The notes: generated by a model from the letters alone, not told the origin. A stretch of 64,000 nucleotides of DNA from Caprella mutica (GCA_947561585.1 CANNZV010002301.1:62001-126000), one strand, 5' to 3'; numbered from the stretch's first letter, positions 49,007 to 61,683 are shown. Program-made: numbers and translations.

Positions 49007-50568
49007 TTACAAGTTTTCGTTCTTGTTTCTGTATGACATGTCCGACGATAGCGAGAGGAGCTGAGTACCTCTGTGTGTACCTATTGATATTGTCTGTATG
49101 ATAGAAACAGTGCTATAAATGTACTTCACATTGTCACAATTTAATTCGGGTTTATAATATTGACAGTGTACCACTAAGTCCATCAGTAATATACATAGTG
49201 GTACAAATGTGTACCAATACGTAGTCAACGTGTTAGAACACATTTTAAATACTTTCAACTAATTAAATATATACACCATCTAAACCTGTACAATTCTAAT
49301 TACGTTTTCACGCGTGCCATTTAATATTAATGATTTATTTCGAATATTCCGACATAAAAGATTTCAACGCAATTATATCGGTGGTTTGATTTAACTTTCA
49401 TAGAATTTAATCTGATGTGAGTGACATATGCATGGGTTATTCTCTTCAAAAGGAATTTAATTAGATTTACCAATTACCTCATGACTTTCAATTCGTTTCA
49501 GCATTTTTCAGAAATTTCTAGCGTTAGAGTTTGAAAAAAATACATAATTTTTTTAAATTTACCATTGGAATTAACTTTGTCATAAACACTGATTATTTGT
49601 ATTCTTTTATTAAATATTCTAAATGATAATGTATTCAATATGCAATTATAATAGCAATATTTCATCCAGATTGATAGACTTAAAAAATGTTTAACGAAAT
49701 AATAATGTCAATCTACATGTATCAATGTTTTAGGTAGATGTTTACTTTCTTTGATGTGACCTTTCAGAAGTAATCGATTGAATTATATTTAGTTTGCTTG
49801 TGTGATTCGTCCAAACAAATAATCGGTATTAGTTTGTGTCGAGTTCAATGGAGTTGTATTGGAAGTATTGCCACAAGGAAACTTATACCCCAGACAGAAA
49901 TTTTTCTCGGGACATCATTTTCCCAACATTGGAATGTTGGGATGTTGGCGCAATATTGGACATTGTTGTAACGATATTGAGACAAAGTTGCAACGATATT
50001 GAGACAGTGTTGCAACAATATGGGGAAAGTGTTGGAAAGTGTTGTTGTAACAATATTGGGACATCGTCTTAACAATATTGACACAATATTGGTACAACAT
50101 TCAGACAACGACAATATTATAAGGTGCTATCTTTTGAAATTGCCATGTATCCAAAGTACTCAGTACTATTTTATATTATCTATTACCAGATCTTAGAAGA
50201 ATATTTAAAATCTCGTATCGTCGGATCTTTTTAACAGTTATAATAGTAAATGATGAAGAAATCATCTCTTTAATGTTATAAATTACAAAAGGGCAAGATG
50301 AAATACTTTTCATCTTTTTGTACATTTTAACATTACAAATCCGTCTCCTCATCCCTAACAAATAAATATTCCATGCTTTACATTATAAAATAACATCCTT
50401 GGACATACTCCAGTAATTTACAGATCATTCTGTACTGAGTAAATATCATCAAATGGAAAACAGGTATAATTGTTATTGTATGAATCTTATAATAGCGGAA
50501 GGATTAAGAATCATGTTATTATTTTAAAAAACAACCTTGAAACAATCTGCTTGCTTTGATGATAGGAT
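49007..50568. other. Intron 1 spacer with a small ATATTG-rich patch
   Basis: No exon seen. At 49930-50105, loosely tandem words CAATATTG, GTTGTAACGATATTGAGACA and TTGCAACGATATTGAGACAG form a degenerate version of the arrays at 6576 and 20879. Confidence 0.55.
49930..50105. repeat. Degenerate ~22-bp tandem repeat (AACGATATTGAGACA)
   Basis: About eight units of TTGTAACGATATTGAGACAA type, related in sequence to the minisatellites at 6576-7058 and 20879-21669. Confidence 0.75.
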
Positions 50569-51700
50569 ATAATTGTGAGGGTAAAATAAAGGGTTGATAA
50601 TAATTGTGAGGGTAAAATAAATGGTTGGTAATAATTGTGAGGGTAAAATAAATGGTTGATAATAATTGTGAGGGTAAAATAAATGGTTGGTAATAATTGT
50701 GAGGGTAAAATAAATGGTTGGTTATAATTGTGAGGGTAAAATAAATGGTTGATAATAATTGTGAGGGTAAAATAAATGGTTGGTAATAATTGTGAGGGTA
50801 AAATAAATGGTTGGTAATAATTGTGAGGGTAAAATAAATGGTTGATAACAATTGTGAGGGTAAAATAAATGGTTGGTAATAATTGTGAGGGTAAAATAAA
50901 TGGTTGATAATAATTGTGAGGGTAAAATAAATGGTTGGTAATAATTGTGAGGGTAAAATAAATGGTTGGTAATAATTGTGAGGGTAAAATAAATGGTTGA
51001 TAATAATTGTGAGGGTAAAATAAATGGTTGGCAATAATTGTGAGGGTAAAATAAATGGTTGGTAATAATTGTGAGGGTAAAATAAATGGTTGATAATAAT
51101 TGTGAGGGTAAAATAAATGGTTGGTAATAATTGTGAGGGTAAAATAAATGGTTGGTAACAATTGTGAGGGTAAAATAAATGGTTGGTAATAATTGTGAGG
51201 GTAAAATAAATGGTTGATAATAATTGTGAGGGTAAAATAAATGGTTGGTAATAATTGTGAGGGTAAAATAAATGGTTGATAATAATTGTGAGGGTAAAAT
51301 AAATGGTTGGTAATAATTGTGAGGGTAAAATAAATGGTTGATAATAATTGTGAGGGTAAAATAAATGGTTGGTAATAATTGTGAGGGTAAAATATAGGGT
51401 TGATAATAATTGTGAGGGTAAAATAAATGGTTGGTAATAATTGTGAGGGTAAAATAAATGGTTGATAATAATTGTGATGGTAAAATAAATGGTTGGTAAT
51501 AATTGTGAGGGTAAAATAAATGGTTGATGATAATTGTGAGGGTAAAATAAATGGTTGATGATAATTGTATGGGTAAAATAAATGGTTGGTAATAATTGTG
51601 AGGGTAAAATAAATGGTTGATGATAATTGTGAGGGTAAAATAAATGGTTGATGATAATTGTATGGGTAAAATAAATGGTTGATGATAATTGTGAGGGTAG
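50569..51700. repeat. 31-bp minisatellite GAGGGTAAAATAAATGGTTG
   Basis: About 36 copies of GAGGGTAAAATAAATGGTTG followed by GTAATAATTGT. GGTAATAA and GATAATAA alternate. The unit has no stop in any minus frame, so three overlapping minus frames of 171-407 codons are open. Each has a 31-residue period (HNYYQPFILPSQLLPTIYFT type), the signature of a 31-bp repeat and not of selection on a protein. Confidence 0.95.
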
Positions 51701-51934
51701 ATGTTATTATTAAAGCATTGATGAAACAATTCATTATTTATCTACTTTCATATCAAGTTCGAAACACTTTATTGGAACATCTTTTTTGGTATAAAATAAA
51801 AAAAAATAAAAAACGAGAAATTCATGTTTTTCATTATCGTTCAAGCCCTTATGAAATTTAAATAAACTTTTTATTTTGAGAGGCGATGTTCTTAATCCAG
51901 TCAATTAGTGATCATTCTGGCATCAGAATCAGTA

Positions 51935-52283
51935 CAGTGAAACTCCTGTATAGGGAATCATCCTGATTAGCAGAGTCCTGTATAGTGAACCTACATCTTT
52001 ATATTGAACATATTTAGTTCAGTCTGCCACAAATGACAATAAGTTTTCTATGAATCTGCATATAGTAAACAAATTATATTTCTTGAAACAACAGTTCTAG
52101 CAGTGCACCTCCTGTATTATGAAGTCATGTATAGTGAACCATTCTGAAAATACCACGTATAATGATTTTAGTTCAAGAAGAATTAAAATATTTTCTATAG
52201 TCTGCCATGGAAAGGCTAGTTTTCCATTTCTCTTAAATCCTCTATAGTGAACGAGTTGAAGTTCACTATAGAGGAGTCTACTG
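51935..52283. mobile_element. pogo-like MITE family A, compound copy (copy 4)
   Basis: Starts CAGTGAAACTCCTGTATAGG and ends TTCACTATAGAGGAGTCTAC-TG. Internal CAGTGCACCTCCTGTATTAT (about 52099) and two AGTCTGCCA centres (52032 and 52200) suggest two abutting or nested copies. Confidence 0.7.
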
Positions 52284-52735
52284 CAGTTAAACTCAGAGAG
52301 ACAATAGAAAAAAAACTGAACTATCCCTTTTTTCAGTAAAGATTGTTTTACCATAGTCTCAGGTCTTTACTAAGTTTAAATAAAGATGTTTGAAAACCAC
52401 CATACAACTCAGAATACCTATTCAAAATGATTATCAAAATATATGATGCAAGGAAAAGGAGAAAAATTGGGATTGGTTGACTGTCTTAGAAACTTTTGAA
52501 TTCTATGGCCCTGAAATAACGTGAAATTTATTCATTTATTCAATATTTTAGTTAAATTGGGCGGCATGTGTTGTTGCTACGCAGTTAAAAATGGGATTTA
52601 ATGACGCATGAAAATTCTTAACTATGGTTTTGTAAAAAAATGAGACTGGAGATGAATAACCTGCAACAGTATTAAAAATGATATATTGTTACTTGTGTAT
52701 TATTGTTAATTTAGATGGATAAGTACAATTATATT

Positions 52736-54731
52736 TCTCTGATAGTACATCATCACAGTGACTCTTTTCACTGATAGTACATCATCATAGTGACTCTTTT
52801 CTCTGATAGTACATCATCACAGTGACTCTTTTCTCTGATAGTACATCATCACAGTGACTCTTATCTCTGATAGTTCATCATCACAGTGACTCTTTTCTCT
52901 GATAGTACATCATCACAGTGACTCTTATCTCTGATAGTTCATCATCACAGTGACTCTTTTCACTGATAGTACATCATCACAGTGACTCTTTTCACTGATA
53001 GTACATCATCACAGTGACTCTTTTCTCTGATAGTACATCATCACAGTGACTCTTTTCTCTGATAGTACGCCATCACAGTGACTCTTTTCTCTGATAGTAT
53101 ATCATCACAGTGACTCTTTTCTCTGATAGTACATCATCACAGTGACTCTTTTCTCTGATAGTACATCATCACAGTGACTCTTTTCTCTGATAGTACATCA
53201 TCATAGTGACTCTTTTCTCTGATAGTACATCATCACAGTGACTCTTTTCTCTGATAGTACATCACCACAGTGACTCTTTTCTCTGATAGTACATCATCAC
53301 AGTGACTCTTTTCTCTGATAGTACATCATCACAGTGACTCTTTTCTCTGATAGTACATCATCACAGTGACTCTTTTCTCTGATAGTACATCATCACAGTG
53401 ACTCTTTTCTCTGATAGTACATCATCATAGTGACTCTTTTCTCTGATAGTACATCATCACAGTGACTCTTTTCTCTGATAGTACATCATCGCAGTGACTC
53501 TTTACTCTGATAGTACATCATCGCAGTGACTCTTTTCTCTGATAGTACATCATCACAGTGACTCTTTTCTCTGATAGTACATCATCACAGTGACTCTTTT
53601 CTCTGATAGTACATCATCGCAGTGACTCTTTACTCTGATAGTACATCATCACAGTGACTCTTTTCTCTGATAGTACATCATCACAGTGACTCTTTTCTCT
53701 GATAGTACATCATCACAGTGACTCTTTTCTCTGATAGTACATCATCACAGTGACTCTTTTCCTGATAGTACATCATCACAGTGACTCTTTTCTCTGATAG
53801 TACATCATCACAGTGACTTTTTTCCCTGATAGTACATCACCACAGTGACTCTTTTCTCTGATAGTACATCATCATAGTGACTCTTTTCTCTGATAGTACA
53901 TCATCACAGTGACTCTTTTCACTGATAGTACATCATCACAGTGACTCTTTTCTACGATAGTACATCATCACAGTGACTCTTTTCTACGATAGTACATCAT
54001 CACAGTGACTCTTTTCTCTGATAGTACATCATCACAGTGACTATTTTCTCTGATAGTACATCATCACAGTGACTCTTTTCTCTGATAGTACATCATCACA
54101 GTGACTCTTTTCTACGATAGTACATCATCACAGTGACTCTTTTCTCTGATAGTACATCATCACAGTGACTCTTTTCTCTGATAGTACATCATCACAGTGA
54201 CTCTTTTCTCAGATAGTACATCATCACAGTGACTCTTTTCTCTGATAGTACATCATCACAGTGACTCTTTTCTCTGATAGTACATCATCACAGTGACTCT
54301 TTTCTCTGATAGTACATCATCACAGTGACTCTTTTCTCTGATAGTACATCATCACAGTGACTCTTTTCACTGATAGTACATCATCACAGTGACTCTTTTC
54401 TCTGATAGTACATCATCACAGTGACTCTTTTCTCTGATAGTACATCATCACAGTGACTCTTTTCTCTGATAGTACATCATCACAGTGACTCTTTTCTCTG
54501 ATAGTACATCATCACAGTGACTCTTTTCTCTGATAGTACATCATCACAGTGACTCTTTTCTTTGATAGTACATCATCACAGTGACTCTTTTCTCTGATAG
54601 TACATCATCACAGTGACTCTTATCTCTGATAGTATATCATCACAGTGACTCTTTTCTCTGATAGTACATCATCGCAGTGACTCTTTACTCTGATAGTACA
54701 TCATCACAGTGACTCTTTACTCTGATAGTAC
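52736..54731. repeat. 32-bp minisatellite CTCTGATAGTACATCATCAC, ~62 copies
   Basis: Unit CTCTGATAGTACATCATCAC followed by AGTGACTCTTTT. It is very homogeneous over 2 kb. Variants are CACTGATAG, CTACGATAG, TTATCTC, TTTACTC, CATCGCAG and CATCATAG. One unit near 53761 lacks one base. Confidence 0.95.
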
Positions 54732-56588
54732 CGAGAAGTTAATATTGGTAATTAATACTCTGAGTTTACAATATAGTGGAAATGATTAATTAATTGCATC
54801 AGTCGTGATTGTTTACTTTAACTCATACATTTAATTACAAATGGATATACATTAATGATTAATTATACATTTCCGAGACTTTGAAGGAAGTTTATGAATA
54901 TGAAAACAAAGATTGTTAATTAAATTAATTTTCAATCTGATAATGATAAACTATCAATTTGATACTAAATCTAATATTTCTGATTAATTTGTTATTATTA
55001 AAATAATTAAACATTATTAAAATAATTAAACGTTATTAAAATAATTATAGATAATAAATAATGATTAAATTTTTTTATATCTCAGAGGATGATTATCATA
55101 CATACCTCACGTTATTGTTATCGTTATTGTTGTACATCCCTTTATAACAACTTTATAATAGCTTTATAATGACTTCTTATAACTTATAATACCCGTAGAT
55201 CACAACATGCTATGCTAATAAACGTAACAATGCAATATTCATTCGCTCTATGAATTCTCTTGTTACAGTATATGTTATTTATTTAAAATTGAAAAGAGTT
55301 TCAGCTCATTCCACCTGAAAAAGATTCTATTTTAAATCCTCGCACAAGAAAAATATCCACCGTATGCCCTACACCTTGGAAGCAGAGCCTATTTTCTCCT
55401 TCGTGAGCCTTTCTTTCAATTACCAAAGAAATATGACAGGTGGATGCATGCCTGCGAGAATCATAAGCTGTGGCAACGTCAAAGAATTTCAGGGAAAATT
55501 CAGAGAGTTACTCTACTACCTTGTAAGTCTGGTTTATTTGATGTGATAAGCAGTTTCGTAAACTGAATATTCAGGGAAATAATGGAGCAATGAATGAAGA
55601 ATAGTCATTGAGTTAGAATTGTTTTAGGACATATTAGATAGAAGAATGGAGGTTTAACAGCACAGTCATATTGAAATTATTACATGTTTTGAAAACATGG
55701 TATCAAAGAAATAATATTTATGAATGAAGAATAGTCATTAGGTTACAAAGAAATGTTCTGGTATATTTTAAACAGGAATGAATATTTAACTGCTCAATCA
55801 TAAATTATAATTGCTCCATGATTTTGTAGAGTTAATATTTGGTAAGCTATTCCCATTTTACAATAAGATACACTATAATACCTAATTAATACCTAAGATA
55901 ATGCAGTATATGAAACTTGATTATCAGTCGATGAATCAGGTTTCTTTTCAATTCTTCCGCTTTATTATTTTCTGGTTAACAATATTAGGTCACATTCTTT
56001 TCCTTTTTTGAAGTGTTTGATATTAATTTTTTTTCTTATTACTAGGTAAATTTTCCTTATATGTGATTTTTTTCCAAGTTCTAAAATGCAGGGAATAGAG
56101 ATTCATACATTCCACGAAAATCCAATTTACCAATATATGGCTTTTCAATTCTTTATGACAAATTTCCAAAAGAAATCTATGGAGCTTTACCTTTCAGAAA
56201 CTTTTGGGAGACGTATTTTTAAGTTTAATGAAGTTCTATTGATGCATGAAATCCATATACCCCCAATAATGATGAAAAAACTTTAGAGGAGAGAGCATCA
56301 TTATGAAAATTCCACTGACATGATCTGCCCTAAACATTCTGATTAATGGCATATATTACGAAATGGTATCCTTTCCCAATTTAAGCTTCATATATTTTTC
56401 ATATGCGATTCATTTAAAGGTAGCAGAATATTGCAGAAATAGTATGGAATAATGTTTTATTAAAAGGGAAAAAATAGGTTTTGAATTTTTTGGCACGTAT
56501 GCTATTAATAAAGAGAAATATATTAGTGATGTCGATGTGGTATTTTTAACTATGTACTCAAATATTAGTTGTTACGTAATTATATATA
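54732..56588. other. Intron 1 spacer
   Basis: Frames at 55364-55546 (60 codons, followed by a GTAAGT-like site) and 56086-56286 (66 codons) show no family features. The first sits in a block somewhat richer in GC. A 17-bp ATTAAAATAATTAAAC triplication lies at about 55005-55050. Confidence 0.45.
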
Positions 56589-56897
56589 CTAGTGTACTTT
56601 CCCGTTAAAAATAATGGGTCATCATCAATATCAATTTATTACCTGTTATTAGGTTACTTTTAATGAATTCAATTAAAATTAAATTTTCTGCATAGTCTAA
56701 TTTATTAGAAAGATAAAATACATTTAAAAATTAAATAAAGACTGAGGAATTTAAATATCAAGTCAATAAATTCCCGTGCGTATCATAGTTACATTCTTCA
56801 AGTTTAATACACGCCGGATAAAAGGGAACACCAAATAAATTAATATATAAATAAACACACTACGGGTATTGTAAGCTTTAATATTTATATTAGGATA
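56589..56897 (-). mobile_element. Non-autonomous Helitron-like copy (- strand)
   Basis: CTAG 3' end at 56589 (preceded by A). Hairpin CCCGTTAAAAATAATGGG. Minus-strand 5' end TCTATCCTAATATAAATA at 56897. The body matches the other copies (CGTGCGTATCATAGTTACAT). Confidence 0.8.
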
Positions 56898-58131
56898 GAA
56901 TTTCTCCAATGATATTCCAAATTCCTACGGTGACACAGTTTTCGATTTCTTGGTTCCGAATTAATATGATATCCTAAATTCATATCTTTCCTAAAATAAA
57001 TTATCCTCCCTTTTCCATTTCGAATATCCCCGAGTTATAACTTCCGAATCCAACACTCCAAAATTTGATCTCAAAAAGAGGTCGTAAGTTGGTAATATAT
57101 TTCCTTTGGTAATGTTGAAAGAATGTTCTCCGGGTGAGGAAGTTAACTCTTTACTTAAAAAAGTCCTAAAACTCTACGGTATATTACCTTCTTCTTAGAG
57201 TGACTTCTATTCTCATTGATACGCTATCTAATCAGAGACACACTTTTTCACTTAGTGTATAAAAGGCACTGAACGTTATTCAATCCCTATTACCGTACAA
57301 TCTAAATTACAGAACAGTTCTAACAAGTGAAAAAAACATTGTTAATTATCCATTGTAGTAATTATTTTTATTTTGGTTTTCCATATCAAACCTAACTGTA
57401 AAGTGTACCAGTTGTTTCCTGGTAGGGGAAATAATGAAACAACTCCCCTTTATTGCCATTATTATTATGTAAAAAGTGACAGATGATGGGAACGGAATTT
57501 TGATGAGCAATATATTGCTTCATTTATTTCATTTGTATCGAATTCAATTGAATATGTTTTAAATATTATTCTTTCTCTTCTTCCATATTAATTACTGCCA
57601 ATTTATACACGGAATGAATACGCAATATGCATTTAAATTCATTGTTTTAATATATATGAACTTTGAACTTTTCATTTATATGGAGTCTAACTTTCTCTAT
57701 TATTTCTATTATTGTTAATTCATCATGTAAATTCATTATTAACTAAATAATTTGATACGAACGATGAAAAACTAATAAAATTAATTATTCTCTTTTAAGT
57801 CGCAGAGTTGTACGGAACATTTCATGTGTATGAGCTAAGAAAAAAGCCATCAACCTGAATGTGTTTTTTTATATATTTTATCTTCAAACAAAGTTTCTAA
57901 ACAAAAAAGATGGAAATTCTTTAATGTCAAAGGGACTTAAGGCTATTTGGTAACAAGAGATTATTTTAAAGAAAAGATAAGATAGATTACTTAGAACAAT
58001 AACCATCGGAAAATTCTAAGTAATAAAAAGAATATTTGTTTTACATTCATAAGCTGTTGTTAAATTCATCTAATATATTATATTTAAAAAAGCACATATT
58101 TTACAATATTCTATAATGAAAAAAAAGTATA

Positions 58132-58353
58132 TAATGAAAATCATGTAAAGTGAATGTTGAGTCTTGAGTTTGGATGTAGCGGGTAGCCTGTATATTGAAC
58201 CAATTTTTTTTAGTCTGCCATAAATTAGTCATTAGTTTTCTAAAACTAATTGCCATTCAAGACAGATTAAAGAATATTTCTTCATTATAGAGGCTACTTC
58301 CTTACTCAGGACTCAACTTTCACCATACCGTATTTCACTATAGAGGAGTCCTA
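58132..58353. mobile_element. pogo-like MITE, family A (copy 5)
   Basis: Left half decayed (AAAGTGAATGTTGAGTCTTG). The right half ends TATTTCACTATAGAGGAGTC. The centre has TTTTAGTCTGCCATAAATTA, GTTTTCTAAAACTAAT and the inverted partner AGACAGATTAAAGAA. Confidence 0.75.
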
Positions 58354-59735
58354 CGTGGGTATTTGATAATTTTCACCTAACTCTACTGACATTTTTCATA
58401 CATATAATAATTATATTAATAATACCTAGATCACTAATAGAAAAACTTCTCCCTCCGTTATATTTGCCACATTATTCTTCTGTATTTGTCAGCGCAATTA
58501 CTGGATTGCGAATATTGTATCATACCACGGCATAGACCAATAAAGATGGCACAAAACTAATGTAAGGGCTAGAGCAACCTTTGATGTCAGTCTCAGCTAT
58601 ATTCCGTACGTGTTATATTATGATAAATATACCATGCAAACAATTTCACATTGCATACACATGGGTTAATGGTTTTAATGTGACACACAGTATTAATATG
58701 TGTAATACACGTTAAATGAATCTAACTATCATAAGAACATATAAAAAACATGTGGTTATGCTATATTAAAACCATATTATCAATATCATATCAAATCATC
58801 TTTGTATACATATTTTATTGGCCATATCATATAGATTGGCTATCGATCAATGCAAAAAAATACGTATTGAGTTTTTATTAATTTCATCAAAAACTTTACA
58901 TGTGAATAGAGTTATGTATTTAATAATATTTATTATAGAGTTATATCAATCTTCGATTAATTTTCCTTTCATTTAATTTTTGTGTGTCCTAAAATAAATA
59001 ATTTGCTATTAATACACAGTATGTAATTATTATACAATATCGTTCCTATATGTTTTTTATGCATATTTTCATTGTTTTACAAATCATGAATATAACAGTA
59101 TTAATAGATCTACAAATAATGCATAACTTATCAATAATGTAAACAACTATGTACAATAATTCCAATTTCATAATAGTTCACCCTATTAATGCTTATTCTA
59201 TAAAAGAACTTTTTGAAATATAATTCATACAAAAATTAAAAAGAAATCATTAAAACAATAACCGAAAACCTCGATAAACTCTTTGTGATATTTCAAAACT
59301 GAATTTAAAGTTTTACTTTCATTTTCGGGATGCATGAAACAATCTCAGGTTCACCGTAAGAATTATTATTATGTTATTATCATATCTTATGGCATAATAA
59401 GTATCAGAAACAAGAACATTATTTTCTAACCGAATTACTCTTTTCAAATTAATTTAACAGAGGCATAAGATATGAGTGTAAATTTCTGTTGTAACTTGAC
59501 CGAAATGTAGTTACCTCATCATAGCAACATTCTGCTAAAGTTTTAATACGAACACGGGAACTTTAAATTATATACCATACGGCGAACTTGCGCCCACACA
59601 AAAGAAAATGTGAAACCCTGACATTTGATACACCCTATCCAGAAGACTCATGTAACTTGTATAGTGAATATATTAACATTTCGGAGATGAAAATGTCTTT
59701 TTTTAAATTTTGACATTATTGCTCGTTTTATAATA

Positions 59736-59972
59736 AAGTGAAGCACCTGTGTTATGAAGTGTTGGTTTCTTCATAACTCAGAGCCACTTCATATCTCAAG
59801 GGCACTGATAGTTTTCTATGATTAAAATCTTGGAGAAAACTATTCTCTTTGAGGGATAACTTGGAAAAAGTTCTTGACGTGTATATCGTTTTCTATAATT
59901 TAAACATAGAAAACTGCTTCATAACTCAGGTCCTTCATAACTCGAGTGTTTCATAACTCAGGAGTTTTACTG
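59736..59972. mobile_element. pogo-like MITE, family B (copy 2)
   Basis: Left AAGTGAAGCACCTGTGTTAT and right TTCATAACTCAGGAGTTTTA-CTG are inverted partners. The interior GATAGTTTTCTATGATTAAA is shared with the copy at 15079-15344. Confidence 0.7.
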
Positions 59973-60891
59973 TAATATAAAATTGAAACTTGTTAAGTTT
60001 CCACAAAGTAAACATTCTCAAATACATTTAATCAACAATATAATAATTATTTTCCTTCGTATTCAAACTAATTGTCTTAGAAATCCTTGTTTACTTATTT
60101 CTTCAGTTATTATAACAACTTCCTATAACAAACAATTGTAATATATACAATTGTAATAATATATAACAAACAAAGGAACAAATGAAATAAATTTTGTCCA
60201 ATTAGCTGACCCTGAGGGAATATCATGTCGATATATGTTGGACATTGAAAAATTAAGATTTTGAAGTATGGTTTCTCTTTAATTCTACTATTCTGATAGC
60301 TCAAATATTAATTATTAGTGATGGATGATTCAATTAATGAGTAATTGGCGTAGATAAATCTAATTCTATGGATTGTTTATTCTTCTATCAGGAAGAATCC
60401 ATAATGCAAATGTGAGCTGATTTATTCTTGTTTAAATTTCAAAGCTAAAACATTAAAGTCGATTTATTTAAATTCGTTTCCAAGTTTTAGGTTTTATTAA
60501 TAAATATGATTAAGAATTATTCATTTTCACAGAAAAATATTCAAAGGATGTTTCCAACATCAAATTATTTTATTTTTGCTGGAAATTTTAATTTTTTTGT
60601 TGCTGTTCAAATTGAATTTCACAACATCTCAATTCTGTTAGGTAACCAATATACTTATAAAAATGCTTATTTTCAATTAAAACAAAATTGAATTAAAGAT
60701 TTTTTTAATTATATGTAGCATTAAATTCAGATAATTACTTCATAAACTAATACTTTATATTTTGTGTAATATACCATTGCGATAATTTAATTATAACTTC
60801 AGTAAATATTTTATCCTTATTGTTTTTATTGGCAAATTGTGTTCCTTAAAAAACAAATCAGTGGATAAATCCATATCCTTACCCAGGAAGC

Positions 60892-60991
60892 AAGCATTAT
60901 TCCTGGGATATTAAGGGAATAACCCTGGGAAGAAGGACATATTCCTGGTATATTCCCTTATTATCCCAGGAATAAATCCTTGCTGCCTGGG
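60892..60991. mobile_element. 100-bp foldback element with TA flanks, next to the Ig1 exon
   Basis: Bounded by TA on both sides. Terminal inverted repeats are CCCAGGAAGCAAGCATTATT and the complement of AATAAATCCTTGCTGCCTGGG. The interior has further complementary words (TCCTGGGATATTAAGGGAAT / ATTCCCTTATTATCCCAGGA). It ends only 49 bp before exon 2. Confidence 0.75.
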
Positions 60992-61040
60992 TATTTGGCT
61001 CAGAGGAGGATAACTTTTGATAATGTTATTTTCGTTGCAG

Positions 61041-61207
61041 GGAGTCTCCACACGAGTAAGTCACTCCCACAGGGACGTCCAAGTCTCAACTGGGACAAGT
61101 ACCTCCTCCAGCCTAATTTTGACAAATCCAACCGGGAAAAAGTAATAGCAGCCGCAGGAAGCACCGCCTTCCTTCATTGTAAAATCAACAACCTTGCAGA
61201 CAGAGCG
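61041..61207 (+). CDS. Dpr-family protein, exon 2 (Ig1, first half)
   Basis: Acceptor TTTTCGTTGCAG ends at 61040 and donor GTGAGT starts at 61208. It encodes residues 27-82 counted from the ATG at 41213. A linker (GSLHTSKSLPQGRPSLNWDK) leads into the first immunoglobulin V-type domain: NREKVIAAAGSTAFLHC holds the first conserved cysteine (C73), and KINNLADRA is the B-C region typical of Dpr proteins. The exon ends in phase 0. Dpr proteins are neuronal surface receptors that bind DIP partners through Ig1 in synaptic matching (established for Drosophila). The paralogue is not determined. Confidence 0.9.
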
Positions 61208-61472
61208 GTGAGTTGTTTAAAGAATAGTTTCATTCGTAGAGATTAATTGCATGGAGCAATTATTTATTATATATTCGATTTTGATTATTTTATATCTACT
61301 GATACCACATAAAATAGGCTGAAGGTAATCTGTATGACATAATTTTAGATAATATTCAGATGAGGTTTTTCTTTTAATTCTTCCTTGAAAATATCGTTCA
61401 TAAGATGATAATTATTACATCAAAAGGTTTCTCTGTATCGTGAATAATTTCTTCATAACCAAATTTGAATAG

Positions 61473-61683
61473 GTGACATGGATTCGAAAGGCCGACTCCC
61501 AGGTTATGACCGTAAATTCGTATACATACACCACGGACCAACGAATCTCAGCTCATTCGAGTAGCGATGCGGATGAATGGGTTCTGAAAATCACATCGGC
61601 TTCAATCGAAGATTCTGGCGGATACGAGTGTCAAGTTTCAACTGAGACGAAGATTTCATTAACATTTGAGCTCCATGTCATTG
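61473..61683 (+). CDS. Dpr-family protein, exon 3 (Ig1, second half)
   Basis: Acceptor AATAG ends at 61472 and donor GTGAGG starts at 61684, phase 1. It encodes residues 83-152. VTWIRKADSQVMTV carries the core tryptophan (W85) in the WIRK motif that marks the Dpr family. TYTTDQRISA follows, then DEWVLKI and SIEDSGGYECQVSTETK with the second cysteine (C135). C73-C135 would form the Ig1 disulfide. The family's usual 'YTSDQR' and 'YECQVSTEP' words are nearly intact. The preceding intron is 265 bp and lacks a strong pyrimidine tract. Confidence 0.92.

Larger units (their letters stand above)
56898..60891. other. Intron 1 spacer, 3' part
   Basis: No exon seen. It holds the MITEs at 58132 and 59736. 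A possible regulatory patch at about 60305-60440 contains ATTCAATTAATGAGTAATTG and an ATGCAAAT octamer (about 60404). The minus frame 60304-60110 and the + frame 60506-60691 are AT-driven. Confidence 0.45.

Noticed and set aside
48135..49101. Long open frames on both strands (314 and 289 codons)
   Set aside because: Pure translation of a 30-bp tandem repeat. Both strands are equally open and no unique domain or start context exists.
50511..51734. 407-codon minus frame and two overlapping frames
   Set aside because: All three frames of a stop-free 31-bp repeat are open with a 31-residue period. This is expected from the repeat itself.
52736..54731. CRISPR-like array (regular 32-bp repeats)
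   Set aside because: Units are directly adjacent without unique spacers, and the DNA is eukaryotic with introns. It is a minisatellite.
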